64,000 nucleotides of DNA. Origin: Leptodontidium sp. MPI-SDFR-AT-0119 (lineage: Eukaryota > Ascomycota > Leotiomycetes > Helotiales > Leptodontidiaceae). Positions 11,583 through 22,295 of this stretch are shown one piece after another. The stretch's first letter is position 1; every line of letters begins with the position of its first letter. Both the position numbers and the translations under genes were made by a program. The stretch is taken from assembly GCA_020726505.1 (NCBI GenBank), contig JAHLEZ010000010.1, forward strand, positions 1,674,001 to 1,738,000, read 5' to 3'. A model generated the notes under the pieces. The model was not told the origin of the DNA. It saw nothing but the letters and a program-made list of their open reading frames with translations, and made no database searches.

Positions 11583-12017
11583 CAACTGATATTAACCTTT
11601 TACCCGAATCACACCAAAACGCTACCTTTTCTACACTCTCTAATATAAGCTACACTTCTTCAAATTAATATTCCTTCAAAGTATATAATCTTTTTAATAA
11701 TCCTAAGCTTTTATATTATTACGATTTTTAATTAAAAATTAAGAATATAGGATTTTGGTAAGTCTAAGTATGACGTAGCATTTTTGAGCCACATTTTGCG
11801 TGTAAAGTGGCGTTTTCAACCTAGTCCTATCTTTATCTTATAATAAAAAAAATATAGAACGCTTAAAATAAATTCTGAATTAGCAAAAGTGTACTTAATA
11901 CTCTCTTTAAGAAGTATTAAATAAGACTTAGAATTTAAATACCGCTAAGTGGGTTAAATTAACGATTGTTTAGGGTGTGTTTTGGTGTGTTTTGGGCAAC
12001 CAGGTTAATATCAGTTG
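11583..12017. mobile_element. AT-rich TIR element, about 435 bp (MITE-like)
   Basis: The left end begins CAACTGATATTAACC and the right end is its exact reverse complement. Similarity continues further inward (a CACACCAAAAC block on both sides). The interior is AT-rich and has no coding capacity. A target-site duplication is not obvious. The structure is that of a non-autonomous DNA transposon, perhaps RIP-affected. Confidence 0.7.
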
Positions 12018-12357
12018 ACGGTGACTGTAATAACAATTGTCCCTAGGAACTTTGGGCGTATCAATTGACTTGTAAATAGATATGAAGAAGACAGCGCAGA
12101 GGCATGAGAGGCAAGTAACGGAGCCTAGATAGCAGAACTATGGGGCAGGTCGACGCAATGATATTTTGAGAGCTGGAAAGTCCGGCGCAGCGGATACCCC
12201 ACTTTGTTGATCTGCATCGTTCAGGTTCTCGTGCCGGTGTATATCTCCTTACGTATCGAACAGATTATGGCATTTTCCATGGAGGCGCTTGGGCGTGTGG
12301 CTTGCAGAATACTGTCTTACATTGTTTTCGAAGCTTGAACAGCGGGTTATTCAAAAC

Positions 12358-12772
12358 TAGAGCTGTGACAAGGGAGTTCAGGGATTGCTATATTAAATCA
12401 CTAAAATCTACGTTTATCCCTCGTGTGTAGGAAGATCTTAATTGCCCCTTGCTGTTTAAAGGCTAGATTTCTGGCCTTCAAATCGCAGGGGTTCGTCCAA
12501 AGCTCGAGATTTTCCTGGGCGCTGCAACCCGATAGACCTAACTCAAAATCAAGTAAGGGGCCCACATTCAATACAAACATGCGAGAGGGGCTTCTAGCTC
12601 GGGCGTGCATCATGCAGCCGAGACCATTGCAGTTGTCAAGGGAAAAAAATAAGCACTTCTCCGGGATGCCTAAAGAAATAACGTCGAAAGCCAAGGTACT
12701 AAGTACCTCAATACGTTACCAACACCCCCGTTTGCATGACATGGAGCCTTCGGGGCGGCGAGAATCGTCCTT
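12358..12772. repeat. interspersed repeat, copy B
   Basis: Same family as 6041-6303 and 22296-22577. Similarity to copy C extends to a GGCGGCGAGAATCGTCC block at the right end. Relative to copy C it has about 60 extra bases around 12670-12730. The left palindrome arm is degenerate here. Confidence 0.6.
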
Positions 12773-13058
12773 ATCTATATGCAGCCATTACGTAGCACTG
12801 GAAGGATGAAGCTAACATGCTTCAGGTAGCTCTTTCTTGTTCGGTGGGAAATGTGTTGGTGTGATCGGAGCCTTTGGCTAGCATGCAAGTCGGGACTTTC
12901 TCGATACTTGATTACTTGACCTGGTTGGCAGGAGCCAAGTCCGCGAGAGAGATCAGAAGCTTGAGGTACTGTAAATAGCCAGTCCCCTCTGCCTGCTCTC
13001 TCCTGCCTGCCCTTTCCCGCCTCATTCATTCCATTCCGTGCCCAGCTCCAACTCCACA

Positions 13059-13733
13059 ATGTCTACCCCTTTACGAAGCGTGCTGAGCAATCGTCAGTCG
13101 GTTTCACTGACACCCCAAATACTCACCAAACGCAATATGGAGTGCGCGGAACCTGTGGTGCAGAGCACGGAAGGAACTCTTCTTGCAACAGCTCAGGACG
13201 GTACAGCTTATGTACATCTTCCAACAGAACACCTGAACGATCTCGAAGCCGAGGTAGTCGAGGGATGGTTGGTAATGACACAGGTCCTGTCCCGAGCTTT
13301 ACTACTATTGCACTTCGGCCAACGATTCAAGCTTCTGAAGGTAGCTTCAGAGGCGGACCTAGCTTTGATAAAGGAACGTCGCTATCGACTGGAAGAAATC
13401 ATCTGTGCTTGCAAAGCAGGCAACAAGATGGCATACCAAGAATTGCGCCGCGCGCAATGTTCGGAGGTTCACACATACGAGGACAAAATTCGACTTTTCG
13501 AAGAAATTTTCATTTGCGAAGCAATTGAATTCGCCGGCTCGTGTGTTGAGATTCGGAAACCTGACGGCGGGAGCCTTAGAGGTACCCTTCTGCTAGACTG
13601 GAAGACATCAGGAGAGAACAGCCATGCTATGAAAGCTATGCTCATGAAGCTTCCAGCACACCAGACTTTTGTGGACGGGGATGACATTCATTCGAATGGT
13701 CTTGGGATTTGGCACAAAAAACAGGGTTCGTGA
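13059..13733 (+). CDS. uncharacterised 224-aa protein
   Basis: Single open frame starting at an ATG in good context at 13059 (MSTPLRSVLS). The product is mostly helical and charged, with several Cys residues and no signal peptide, membrane segment or known domain. Just before its stop, a different frame (13709-13945) continues as a Glu-rich acidic and then Gly/Arg-rich tail built on a GGAAGAG-type repeat. Either a frameshift or an unrecognised intron could fuse the two, or the acidic frame is chance reading of the repeat. Family not recognised. Confidence 0.45.
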   Translation: MSTPLRSVLSNRQSVSLTPQILTKRNMECAEPVVQSTEGTLLATAQDGTAYVHLPTEHLNDLEAEVVEGWLVMTQVLSRALLLLHFGQRFKLLKVASEADLALIKERRYRLEEIICACKAGNKMAYQELRRAQCSEVHTYEDKIRLFEEIFICEAIEFAGSCVEIRKPDGGSLRGTLLLDWKTSGENSHAMKAMLMKLPAHQTFVDGDDIHSNGLGIWHKKQGS

Positions 13734-13759
13734 TTTGTTCGGTGAAGAAAGAGGATGAA

Positions 13760-13915
13760 GAGATGGAAGAGGAAGGGACGGAAGAGGAAGGGACGGAAGA
13801 TGGAGACATGGAAGAGGAGGAAGGGATGAAAGAGGAGCAAGGGGTGGAAGGGGAGGAAGGAAGGGGTAGGGTTGGAGGAGGGAGAGTTGGAGGAGGGGAA
13901 TTGGGAGGGGAAACA
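13760..13915. repeat. purine-rich GGAAGAGGAAGG imperfect repeat
   Basis: Strongly strand-asymmetric GA-rich stretch with repeated GAAGAGGAAGGGACG units that grade into GGAGGGAGAGTTGG units. Confidence 0.8.
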
Positions 13916-13945
13916 ACGAAGACTACCTTAAACCGTTTATCCTAA

Positions 13946-14687
13946 CTTATAGTATGTATTTTTTTTTAAATTGAAACCCCTACTCCAGACCACTGTTGAA
14001 GAAGTTTGCACTTGTGTCTCGCTATTGCTTCGCTTCGAAAAGACGGAGCGCTTGGCCTGGAAATTTGTAGAGACACCCCCCCCTCCTTCCCCTGATACAT
14101 TGGGTGTAGGGGCATGGGATCATGTGTGGCAACTACAAATTCCCTCTGAGATGGAAGCCCTTCGAGCCGCATCTGGAGAAGATATCCTCCTGTCCGAAGG
14201 TATATATCCAAAAACTACAAAGGCAGCTTCCGTGCGAAAAACTTCCCAAAGGCATTGACTGGGAGCCATCGACTGAGGGAAAGCTTCTGGGTGAGACCCC
14301 GGATATTGGGTCAGGCCATGGCAATTATTTGTTAAGTTTGGGCTTCATGTTGAACGCGGACGCGTCGAGACGTAAGCTCATATATGAGGTCGAGAAGTTT
14401 AGCTCCCATGGGGTTACGACAACCTCGATCCAGAACTGCATATTCACCTCCGGCCCAAACAACTTGATCAAGCTGTATGGAGGACGCCGCTGTGGAAGTA
14501 GGGTCCTGGAAGGACATGCTGTCCACTTCCTCGGAGCCTTGTCTATGTAGCTCGTCAAGCTTGCTCATGCTTCTCTTCTGGGAAAGTGGACAAATTTTGT
14601 CGAATGACTAGAGCTAGCTCCTGTTCCATTGTCTTGGACTTATTCTAACAAACATATGAAAGTTTCTCCGTGTATATTGTACTCACT
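13946..14687. other. intergenic, no convincing gene
   Basis: Overlapping frames on both strands (for example 14122-14550 plus and 14332-14568 minus) compete with each other and none has a recognisable product or splice support. Confidence 0.35.
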
Positions 14688-14804
14688 GTGACGACATCCT
14701 CTGTGCCGCGGATCTCCATCGAGTTTGAAGCTGAAGAATCCGATAGTACCTCCTCCTCCTTCGTGGCTTCTTCCTGTTGTGCTGCTCGAAGAGAATCTTA
14801 AGAT
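14688..14804 (+). repeat. short duplicated coding-like segment, left copy
   Basis: About 115 bp nearly identical to the reverse complement of 18050-18165. Both read in one frame as a Thr/Ser stretch followed by an acidic SIEFEAEESD block and a Ser/Cys/Ala-rich end. This copy then ends at a TAA. The two copies bracket cassette copy 2 as inverted repeats. Confidence 0.8.
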
Positions 14805-15244
14805 CGTAGAAGTAGCTCGTCTTCGGATTTTGGTGCACTAGTGGACCCTTTGCAGCTGTCTGTGAATTACGAAGTAGTCGCTGGCCTCCCTTCGAGACTT
14901 TTAGAGGTAATGTGGAGCCAGAGGCAGGTGGCGTCACAGATGGGTTCATGCACGTCGACGGGAGCCGGTCATGACGTCAATTTAGCGTAAGTCTAGTGTT
15001 GTCACGCGATCTTCCCAACCGAACAGCCCCACCGAGGAATTTGTTCCACCGGAGAACATCGCTTGATCAACCTCGCGATTTCAAGTACTTCTTATGTAGG
15101 TTAATAGCACCCTTGGATGAAGAGATGCTAAATCTCGCAGCTCCGTAGGTTGCCAACCTTCCAAATTGACTACATCTATAGTCAAGCGATCGGAATTCGA
15201 AACACAATACAAGAGCAACACTGCCGTCGAAAGCCAGCAACAGT

Positions 15245-15801
15245 ATGGTAGCGCTTGTGATAAAGGACCAAGCTATCCCCAAAACGATCGCAGAAGCCGC
15301 CTGTAGGAGTCTGGATAAGGAGATCGCCCGGCAGAGGGAGGAGGGCGCGCTAGAGGCGGGTAAAGCGAGCTCAGTGAAGTTGGAATGGACTACACAAACG
15401 CGGGATGTGGTTAATGTCTTTGTGGACGCCTTCAAGGCCGTATGTGCGAACCTAAAACCTAATAACTACAGTTTAGAGGCTAACACTATTAGTCTGCGGA
15501 TCTTGCTCCCATCCAAAGTCTCGGTGGCAACCCAAGAGGCACCCTCCATTGGGCTGGTCCAATTGTATATTGCGACGTTTTGCCTGAGCCGAACTCGCTG
15601 AAGTTTCCCAGCTCAGCACTAGGGTATGGCATCATCGGTATAATCGCACTTGGCACTCTTCAGTTACCTGAGATTGGGGATAACGGGCCGGCTACAATAG
15701 AGTCTGGCTCGGTCGCGTACTTTCGAGACTCGTCCCCTATTGTATATCGCGCTTGCAAAGGACGAGGAATCATGTTTTACATAGCTAATATCACTAAATA
15801 A
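15245..15801 (+). CDS. cassette gene B, copy 2: uncharacterised 167-aa protein
   Basis: Two exons, 15245-15439 and 15493-15801, separated by a 53-bp intron with a GTATGT donor and GCTAAC branch site at essentially the same place as in copy 1. The N-terminal 65 residues align with copy 1 with many substitutions. Exon 2 reads ADLAPIQSLGG, then the hydrophobic GYGIIGIIALG stretch and the almost unchanged conserved tail, with four extra residues (NITK) at the end. It converges on gene A copy 2, leaving about 60 bp between stop codons. The function is unknown. Conservation of intron and frame shows both copies are intact rather than relics. Confidence 0.78.
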
Positions 15802-15862
15802 ATATCACCTCATCGCTTTCATGAGTAGATTGCGAGACTAACGTTTCCTCCGATCCTATGCT

Positions 15863-17557
15863 TCAACAGTCCATTCTGCTCAACATACCAGCTGCCGTCA
15901 GATTGCTCATCATTCGTGGATCTCTTGAGATGTTGGCCGTGAATGGGCATATAAAGTCGTTCGTGGGATAGAACTGGGAGGTTGCTCCTTGAAGAAGCCT
16001 CTCCGTAGACGGGTCTGTGAGCTCAGCTGATTCACTAACGGCCAACTGAAGAAACTGGACGACAATACAATCTATGAATTCGTCTCGACTGTTGACGGCG
16101 TGGCTAAGGTTGCTAGTTATTACAGGATCTGTAAGATCCCTGGTCCTATTTTTCGCATCGAAAGTGATAAGATGTATGGAATTCGATCCGGGTGTTGACT
16201 CCACAGTGTTGCGACTAGAAGTGGCTTGATCGAAATCGTTGCTGCCCTGATTCAACAAGTTCGCTGGGAAATCGTGACTAGAAAGCGAAGATAGTGCTGC
16301 TCCGGATTGATCAACGCGCCATCTCTTGTTTTTAGACTCAGTGGATTGAAGGTAAGGCTTCAATATTACTATCACCTTGGTCTTGGAGTCTCGAAGGCTA
16401 GAGAAGGACCACCCATACTTCTTAAAACCGTTCAGAATTGCCTTTGCGACTTCCTCGTTGTGCGACTCAGCCCGTTTGTGTACAGCTGGGAGTTTGTTTT
16501 TGATACACGCAAAGGTGCAAGTGATATCATGCAAGGTCATGCCCGTCTCCCACCTTAGAATATGATATTAGCTATCGTCAACGAAGTACGGAAAGGTAAC
16601 TTACTTAGTTTGCGATAAGCCCCCATTCTCCAGCACTGAGGCCGGACCTCCTTCTTTCATGATTTGCACGATATTTCTGGCTCTCTGATAATCACTTTTC
16701 GCGGTGGGCAAGTAGTTCGTAGCCATCTTTATTGCGGCGGACATCGGGTCGACTCCACGAGAGGTCCAAAGGTAGATATGCTCCCACTGAGATATATATT
16801 CCACTTCGTGGGCAAGGAAAAGCAGCCAGAGGCGAGTAGCTCCCCAAGCTTTCTTCTCTATTTTAGAGCGGGCTTGCCCTAGTCGACGAAGCCTACAAGC
16901 AACCCCAGCCTCAAATACCATCTCCAGTATAGGTTCACCTTTAAGCACCGCTTCCGGTTCAGGCCAGAAGTTGTACCACCTAGACAAACGTTGGTTGAAT
17001 CCATCGGAAAATCCTTCAGAATAGCCTCGAACCACCCCGACTAGCTGCTCCACCTTCATCTTTTTGGAGCTCCCGAGTGCAGCCGCGAAGAATGCTTCAA
17101 GGCCTTCCGTTACGGGATCAACGATGCTTTGGCCTGATGAAAGGTGGTCGGTTGAAGATCTGATCGATGGAAGACCGGCTGCTAGAGGCGTCGATGAATT
17201 ACATATGGTATCGGCGATAGAAGGCAGAGCGGTCCGTGATAGAGACCCTTCCAATGCAGGAATGTTTGGAGACGAGGCTCTCGATCCAGAGGCCACCAAT
17301 TGGCAGGGCGAGGCTGAGGAATGGCTTTCGACCTGTTGTGGTGCAAGAAAGACGCAATCATCTGACGTGCTTTGCTCAAGCCATGGACATAAAACCTGGG
17401 CAATGATCAGTAAGTTGATGGTCGGAGAGTATCAACTTACCTTAGACGGAAAGATATCATTCGGAGAAGGATTCGAAACCCGGGCTGGAAATCCCTCACC
17501 AGCAGCCTCTTCTATCGGCTCAAATCCCGAGGGGCTGTCCATTTGGCAATGATGCAT
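15863..17557 (-). CDS. cassette gene A, copy 2: uncharacterised 532-aa protein
   Basis: Minus-strand three-exon gene: 17557-17441, 17395-16605 and 16553-15863; introns of 45 and 51 bp at positions and phases matching copy 1. The best-conserved stretches with copy 1 are the EYISQWE block, the following TSRGVD motif, the IVQIMKEGG block before intron 2, and the KKYGWSF motif at the start of the last exon. The C-terminal repeat region has about three LTD-type units against about six in copy 1, which explains most of the length difference. There is no recognised domain and no signal peptide. The overlapping plus-strand frames here are shadows. It is paired convergently with gene B copy 2. Confidence 0.78.
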
Positions 17558-18049
17558 TGTTGGGGGAAGACGCAGAATGCTTGCGATTTCAAAGTGGCTC
17601 TCAACGCAGGGATATGAAGGGTGGCATTGAAATCCGTTAGCTTGAAAGCTTGGCGAGGAACACCAAAACTTTCGCATCTTTGGAAGCGTGCATCTGAAAG
17701 AGCCTACACTTAAATTTAATTCTCTCTTATGAAGGTTAGACTTAAGGCTCTGAACTTTAATCTTATGAAAATAACTAAGACAAATAATAATTTACTGGAG
17801 TACAATCGCTATTTTAATGAGAGGTATTGCGACAGAGCCTCGCTTAACCAAGCTAGCGGGTTTTAATGCCGCCCGCCTTCTTAAGCGAAGTCATGCAGAA
17901 CTTCACGTGAGCCTCCACGGGGACGGCCATCGGGATTCATCAGTCCACTGATGACCGCTGTGGGAGGCACCAATCACTTAGTACTGCCATCAGCCTTATC
18001 TCCGAGTCACGATCCTTTTCATCACCAAACGCAAGATTCACAACAAACT
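17558..18049. other. intergenic upstream of gene A copy 2
   Basis: No supported gene. The part around 17700-17860 is AT-richer than its surroundings. It contains the presumed gene A promoter. Confidence 0.35.
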
Positions 18050-18353
18050 CTATTCGAGCAGCACAACAGGAAGAAGCCACCAAGGAGGAGGAGGCACTAT
18101 CGGATTCTTCGGCTTCAAACTCGATGGAGATCCACGGCACAGAGGATGTTGTCACAGTGGGTAGAACTGGACCAAAGGCCATGGATAAGATGGATGACAG
18201 AAGTAGCGCAGCCGTGGGACGAGGGGCGACATGACCAACGCCTTGTTGCTGGTCTGGACTTCTCTGCGGAATTCCTCTTGCCCGACAACGAGCAATTTTC
18301 GACCCTATTCTAGCCTTTGGCCTTGACACGTCTAACTGCTCTGAGTTCCCCAT
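17940..18353 (-). CDS. hypothetical 137-aa frame containing the duplicated segment
   Basis: Minus-strand frame with an Arg-rich N-terminal part, a short hydrophobic stretch near residue 50 and the SIEFEAEESD block shared with 14688-14804. The preserved frame between the two diverged copies suggests that this segment is or was coding. No family is recognised, and the gene may be only one exon or a relic. Confidence 0.3.
   Translation of the reverse strand: MGNSEQLDVSRPKARIGSKIARCRARGIPQRSPDQQQGVGHVAPRPTAALLLSSILSMAFGPVLPTVTTSSVPWISIEFEAEESDSASSSLVASSCCAARIEFVVNLAFGDEKDRDSEIRLMAVLSDWCLPQRSSVD
18050..18165 (-). repeat. short duplicated coding-like segment, right copy
   Basis: Reverse complement of 14688-14804 with only a few mismatches. 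It lies within the frame at 17940-18353. Confidence 0.8.
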
Positions 18354-18944
18354 GTTCGACTACCTATCCGTGGCATCTCTGCCTTTTATGAAATGTATGC
18401 ACCGACTGAGCGTACACCGGCCGACATCATGGGGGCGAGCTGCTAGGTCGATTGGGAGTTGGGAACGCACACCTAATAGATTTGATTCTCTTATCATAAA
18501 TTAATATCATTGATCCTTGCTGCCGTTGCACGTTTGAGACTGCGCCTTTCATGACTCTTTGCCCGACCACTGACACCACCATCGCCGTTATGCTTCCTCC
18601 ACGTCGACTTCGGATTATGTTCAATTCCAGTCGTCTTTGTTCACCGCGTATTCATACACAAATCCAACGTTCCATGTCCCGCTTGAGATCTCTATGAAGA
18701 CTTATGAACAGCTATCGCTTGGCTGTTTTGGGTTCAATTTTGGAATATGAGCGGCGCCGGAAAGATTTTTGGCTTCGTTCGAGACGCCTTCATTGTTTTC
18801 AGAAAAGCAGATTAGGAAGTTATAACTTTAGGATATCAACTGACTCTCCGGGGGGAGAAAAAAAAAGGAAAAAGATTATCGATCGACTGATGCTGGAACG
18901 TAGCCTGTGGTTCACTAAAGCCCTCCTTGTTGCCCCTTAACTTC
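18354..18944. other. intergenic, no supported gene
   Basis: Short frames only. The 3' flank of the next minus-strand gene lies here. Confidence 0.35.
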
Positions 18945-20000
18945 TCAACGCGCTCTCCTTAATCGAGCATTATTGTCTCCCGTGTTTCTGACCAACCTCA
19001 ACTCCTTCCTCAACTCCTTCCTCAACCCTTCCATCAAATCCCTCCTCAACTCCTTCCTCAACTTCTTCCTAGATTTATTCTTCAAAACTCTCTTTATTCC
19101 TCTGCTCTGCAGCGGATGGGCCTCCGCATCTGAAGGCAACATTTCTTTCCCAGCTCGTCGCGATATATCAGTCACTCTTCCATTATCCAGAGAGGCGATC
19201 AAGACAGCGTCGCCCTGACTCGGTTTCGGGGAGAGAGAACTGTGACCGTGGATGGGTGGTAGCGGAACCGTAGGTGGAGGAGTTGGAGAGGGTTGGAGAT
19301 TGATTTCCTTGATTTGTGGGGGAGGTGTATTTCGTAGGTTAGCCAAGTCCGAATCAAACAAATTAATGCTTGCTTCGACTTCTTGGTCTCTCGGCATCAG
19401 TTCGCAGCGGCCAGACAATAGTTTTTTGATATGCTTGCGCAAAACCGTTCTCATACCGGCTGTTCCTCCTCTCTGCTGTGGACTGATTCGTCTTGCCACA
19501 CTATATAATGAGTCAGTCAAGGTTCCTTCTATATCGCGAGACAAGGCGGGATCTTACACAAAGCTCTTCCGCCAGTGTACATTGCTAAAATCTGGTTTGG
19601 CTCCAGCATATTGGTTGTCGAAAAAAGGTGCCCCAATTGTAGATACCACAGATTTACCAAGTGGCAAGTCAACAAGCATTCGACGAAGTTTAGTACCAAT
19701 GGCATCTTGCCAGGTTGCATTTTTGATCATGAAGCTAGGGAGCAGCTGATTAGTAGGCTCAAACAGATACTGGACTATCTGGCCACCGATTGAGAACTCA
19801 TGAAAGTCCCCTACATCTCGTCTCGATGGAACAACAAGCGAGGAGGAATGTACCGCTCTGAGTGGTTGTTTCTGCTCTGTTGTCTCAATAGATGTGTACA
19901 CGAGCTTGTCGTCGACGTCTTTGATGATGCTTATGTTACTGGCTTTATCCTCATCTATTCGGGGGTTCGATTCCGCGGCTGCGGACTTACGTTGTCTCTG
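18945..20000 (-). CDS. uncharacterised protein with Lys/Arg/Leu C-terminal repeats (5' end unresolved)
   Basis: Two minus-strand exons, 20000-19558 and 19500-18945, join in frame over a 57-bp intron (GTAAGA donor, TTGACTGAC branch), giving at least 332 residues. Exon 20000-19558 is preceded by a TTTTTAG acceptor, so a further 5' exon is expected. A candidate ATG exon near 20088-20045 does not join in frame, so the start is unresolved. The protein has a hydrophilic N-terminal part, a Pro-rich middle (PSPTPPPTVPLPP) and a C-terminal run of RKELR-type repeats that would form a highly charged helix. No family is recognised. Confidence 0.5.
18985..19075. repeat. coding minisatellite, CTCAACTCCTTC units
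   Basis: Tandem 12-bp-scale units on the plus strand that encode the RKELR repeats of the minus-strand gene. Copy number is likely to vary between isolates (inference). Confidence 0.7.
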
Positions 20001-21221
20001 CTAAAAAGGTGAACGGGCAGGAAATTCAGGCTGTGACATAAATTTACCTGATGCTGAACTCTCCGATCCTTTCGGTCATACGTACACTCATTACCGGCGA
20101 GAACGCATTGCCTACAACTAGGAGTTTTCTTTGAGCATGATATCTATAGAAACAAGTCGTTAGTGCGTTGTGTTCATCTGTAGATCAGGCAAGGAAAACA
20201 TCTTTCATTACCTTCCGGACTCTGCACCGCAAACACCGGAAATATGAATCCATAAGGCGTCAGGACGGTTTGGCAAAGGGCAAAGAGAATGAGCGTGGGA
20301 TGGTTGACTTGCGGACTATAGAAGCTTTTGTTCGATCCAGCCCAAGAGGAGCTCGATTGCAGGTGATTGATGGAATAACCGAGAGCACGACGACAAGAGG
20401 TGGGACAATAACTGCAGCATAGACAAGGATCTGACGCTGTATTTGACCGGCAGCTCCACCAGTCTCCCTCCAATCCGAGAATCAAATAGCCAATCTACTG
20501 GCATAGTTTGTCCAGAAACTAGCCGACATATGGACCACATGAGTCACCTAACTTGCATAAAATGAACGCCACAATGGACGCACGGTATTTTCCTGTGAGA
20601 TCTCCGGACAATGACGTGGAGATAACAGCCAGGACCATCATGCACAAAGTGATTGGGCGGTGGTATATGTGCTTCGGTCATTCTCTATTAGACCCGGGGT
20701 AAGGATTACAGCCATGCAATGTCTCCTTCTGGTCCTTTCAACTCCACTCTTAGTCCTGTAATGACAGGCATAACAGGACCGCGGCGACCACTGACATCGA
20801 AGTACATTCTTCACGGCCGAGGCCCTGATTGGATGCGTCAGGCCGGGAGCTGTGTTGGCAGCAACCGGGCACTAGAACGGCATACGGTGCGGCAGCATGG
20901 TATTTGTCCACACTCTAAACACGTCACAGTTAGACGGAATGTAACTAACGAGTGGGTAAAGGTGATCGGTTCAACTTAGCGTCATGCGGGGGACAAGCCA
21001 AAGTCGGCCTGCCGCGCTAGTTATCCTGTGTTTTGGCAGCTGGGGGCTAATTTCCGTGCCAGTCACTGGCCCCTACAAGGTAGCCCGCCTCGATGAATAT
21101 ACTAGGTGCCTTTTGTGGGCGCGGCTGAGAACCTCGCAAGGTCACAAATATATACCCTAAACCACTGCCCTTAGGAAAAGCTCTACTTTTAGTGTTCGTC
21201 TGGGAAGGCGGTGTTCATGTA
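20001..21221. other. intergenic, no supported gene
   Basis: About 1.2 kb with short competing frames only. A missing first exon of the preceding minus-strand gene may lie at its left edge. Confidence 0.35.
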
Positions 21222-22028
21222 ACGTCCCACCCCACCATTCCGGCCACCCCTAGATTCCGGCCACCTTTTACACCAAAACTCATAGTTTTAAACTACTAAT
21301 ATTTTTAGTATTCTCTAATAGAATTAGATAAAATTAACAATGTAGAGTATTTTTATATCATTCATTTGAAGACTCGAATCTTATTAATTTTGTATTACGT
21401 AATATTATGAAATAAGTATATAAAGTTCAGAAATATTTCCTCATACAAATTTGGTGTAAAAGTAATTTTCATTATTTTTTACATAATTTTAGTACGTATT
21501 ATTATAAATAGTTAAAATTAAAAATATGAGTACTATATATATAAAGTATTATTAAAATCGAAATTGAAGAAATTTTTATTAATAGTTATTGTGTATTTAA
21601 GTGTCGAAATTTCCTCATACAAAAATTTGTATGGGGAAATTTTAACACTTAATTATATGAGAACTATTAATAGAAATTTCTTTAAATTCGATTTTAATAA
21701 TACTCTATATATATCGTATTTATATTTTTAGTTTTAGTCATTTATAATAATACGTACTAAAATTATTAAGAAAATACTAGAAATTACTTTTACACCAAAT
21801 TTGTATGAGAAAATATTTTTGAACTTTACATACTTATTTCATGATATTACGTAATACAAAATACTTAAAATTATTATGATTTAAAAGATCTAATTAAATA
21901 TATCCTTATCCTTGAATTTTACCTTATTTCATTAATAATTGATAAAGTTATTAATAGTTAAAAGTAGCGAGTTTTGGTGTAAAAGGTGGCCGGAATCTAG
22001 GGGTGGCCGGAATGGTGGGGTGGGACGT
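21222..22028. mobile_element. 807-bp foldback (full-length palindromic) DNA transposon
   Basis: The ends are perfect inverted repeats of 60 bp beginning ACGTCCCACCCCACCATTCC, flanked on both sides by TA, the target used by Tc1/mariner/Fot1-type elements. Inside the GC-rich ends the AT-rich interior is also symmetrical: matching blocks such as ATTACGTAATA and ACACCAAATTTGTATGAG recur in reverse complement on either side of a centre near 21625. The whole element is thus two arms of about 400 bp folding on each other. No coding sequence is present, so mobilisation would need a transposase in trans. Confidence 0.88.
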
Positions 22029-22295
22029 TAGCACGTATGTAAAAGTCGATCTTTTATTAGATTATTAAGAAATACGGTCACATCTTCACAACGCACGCCC
22101 AGCATTTCTTAACAGAAAAAAAAGAGAGGGAAAAAAAGAAAAAAGGAAGAAAAGAAAAACCGCGCAAACAACTTATTTTGGGATCCCATTTACTCGACTC
22201 TACTAGGTAAGACCACGCTTCTTACAAAGCTACTCTCCAAAATTCACAAATCACAACCCTAGTGTGAAGGGACGAACCTCAAAACCACGTAACAA

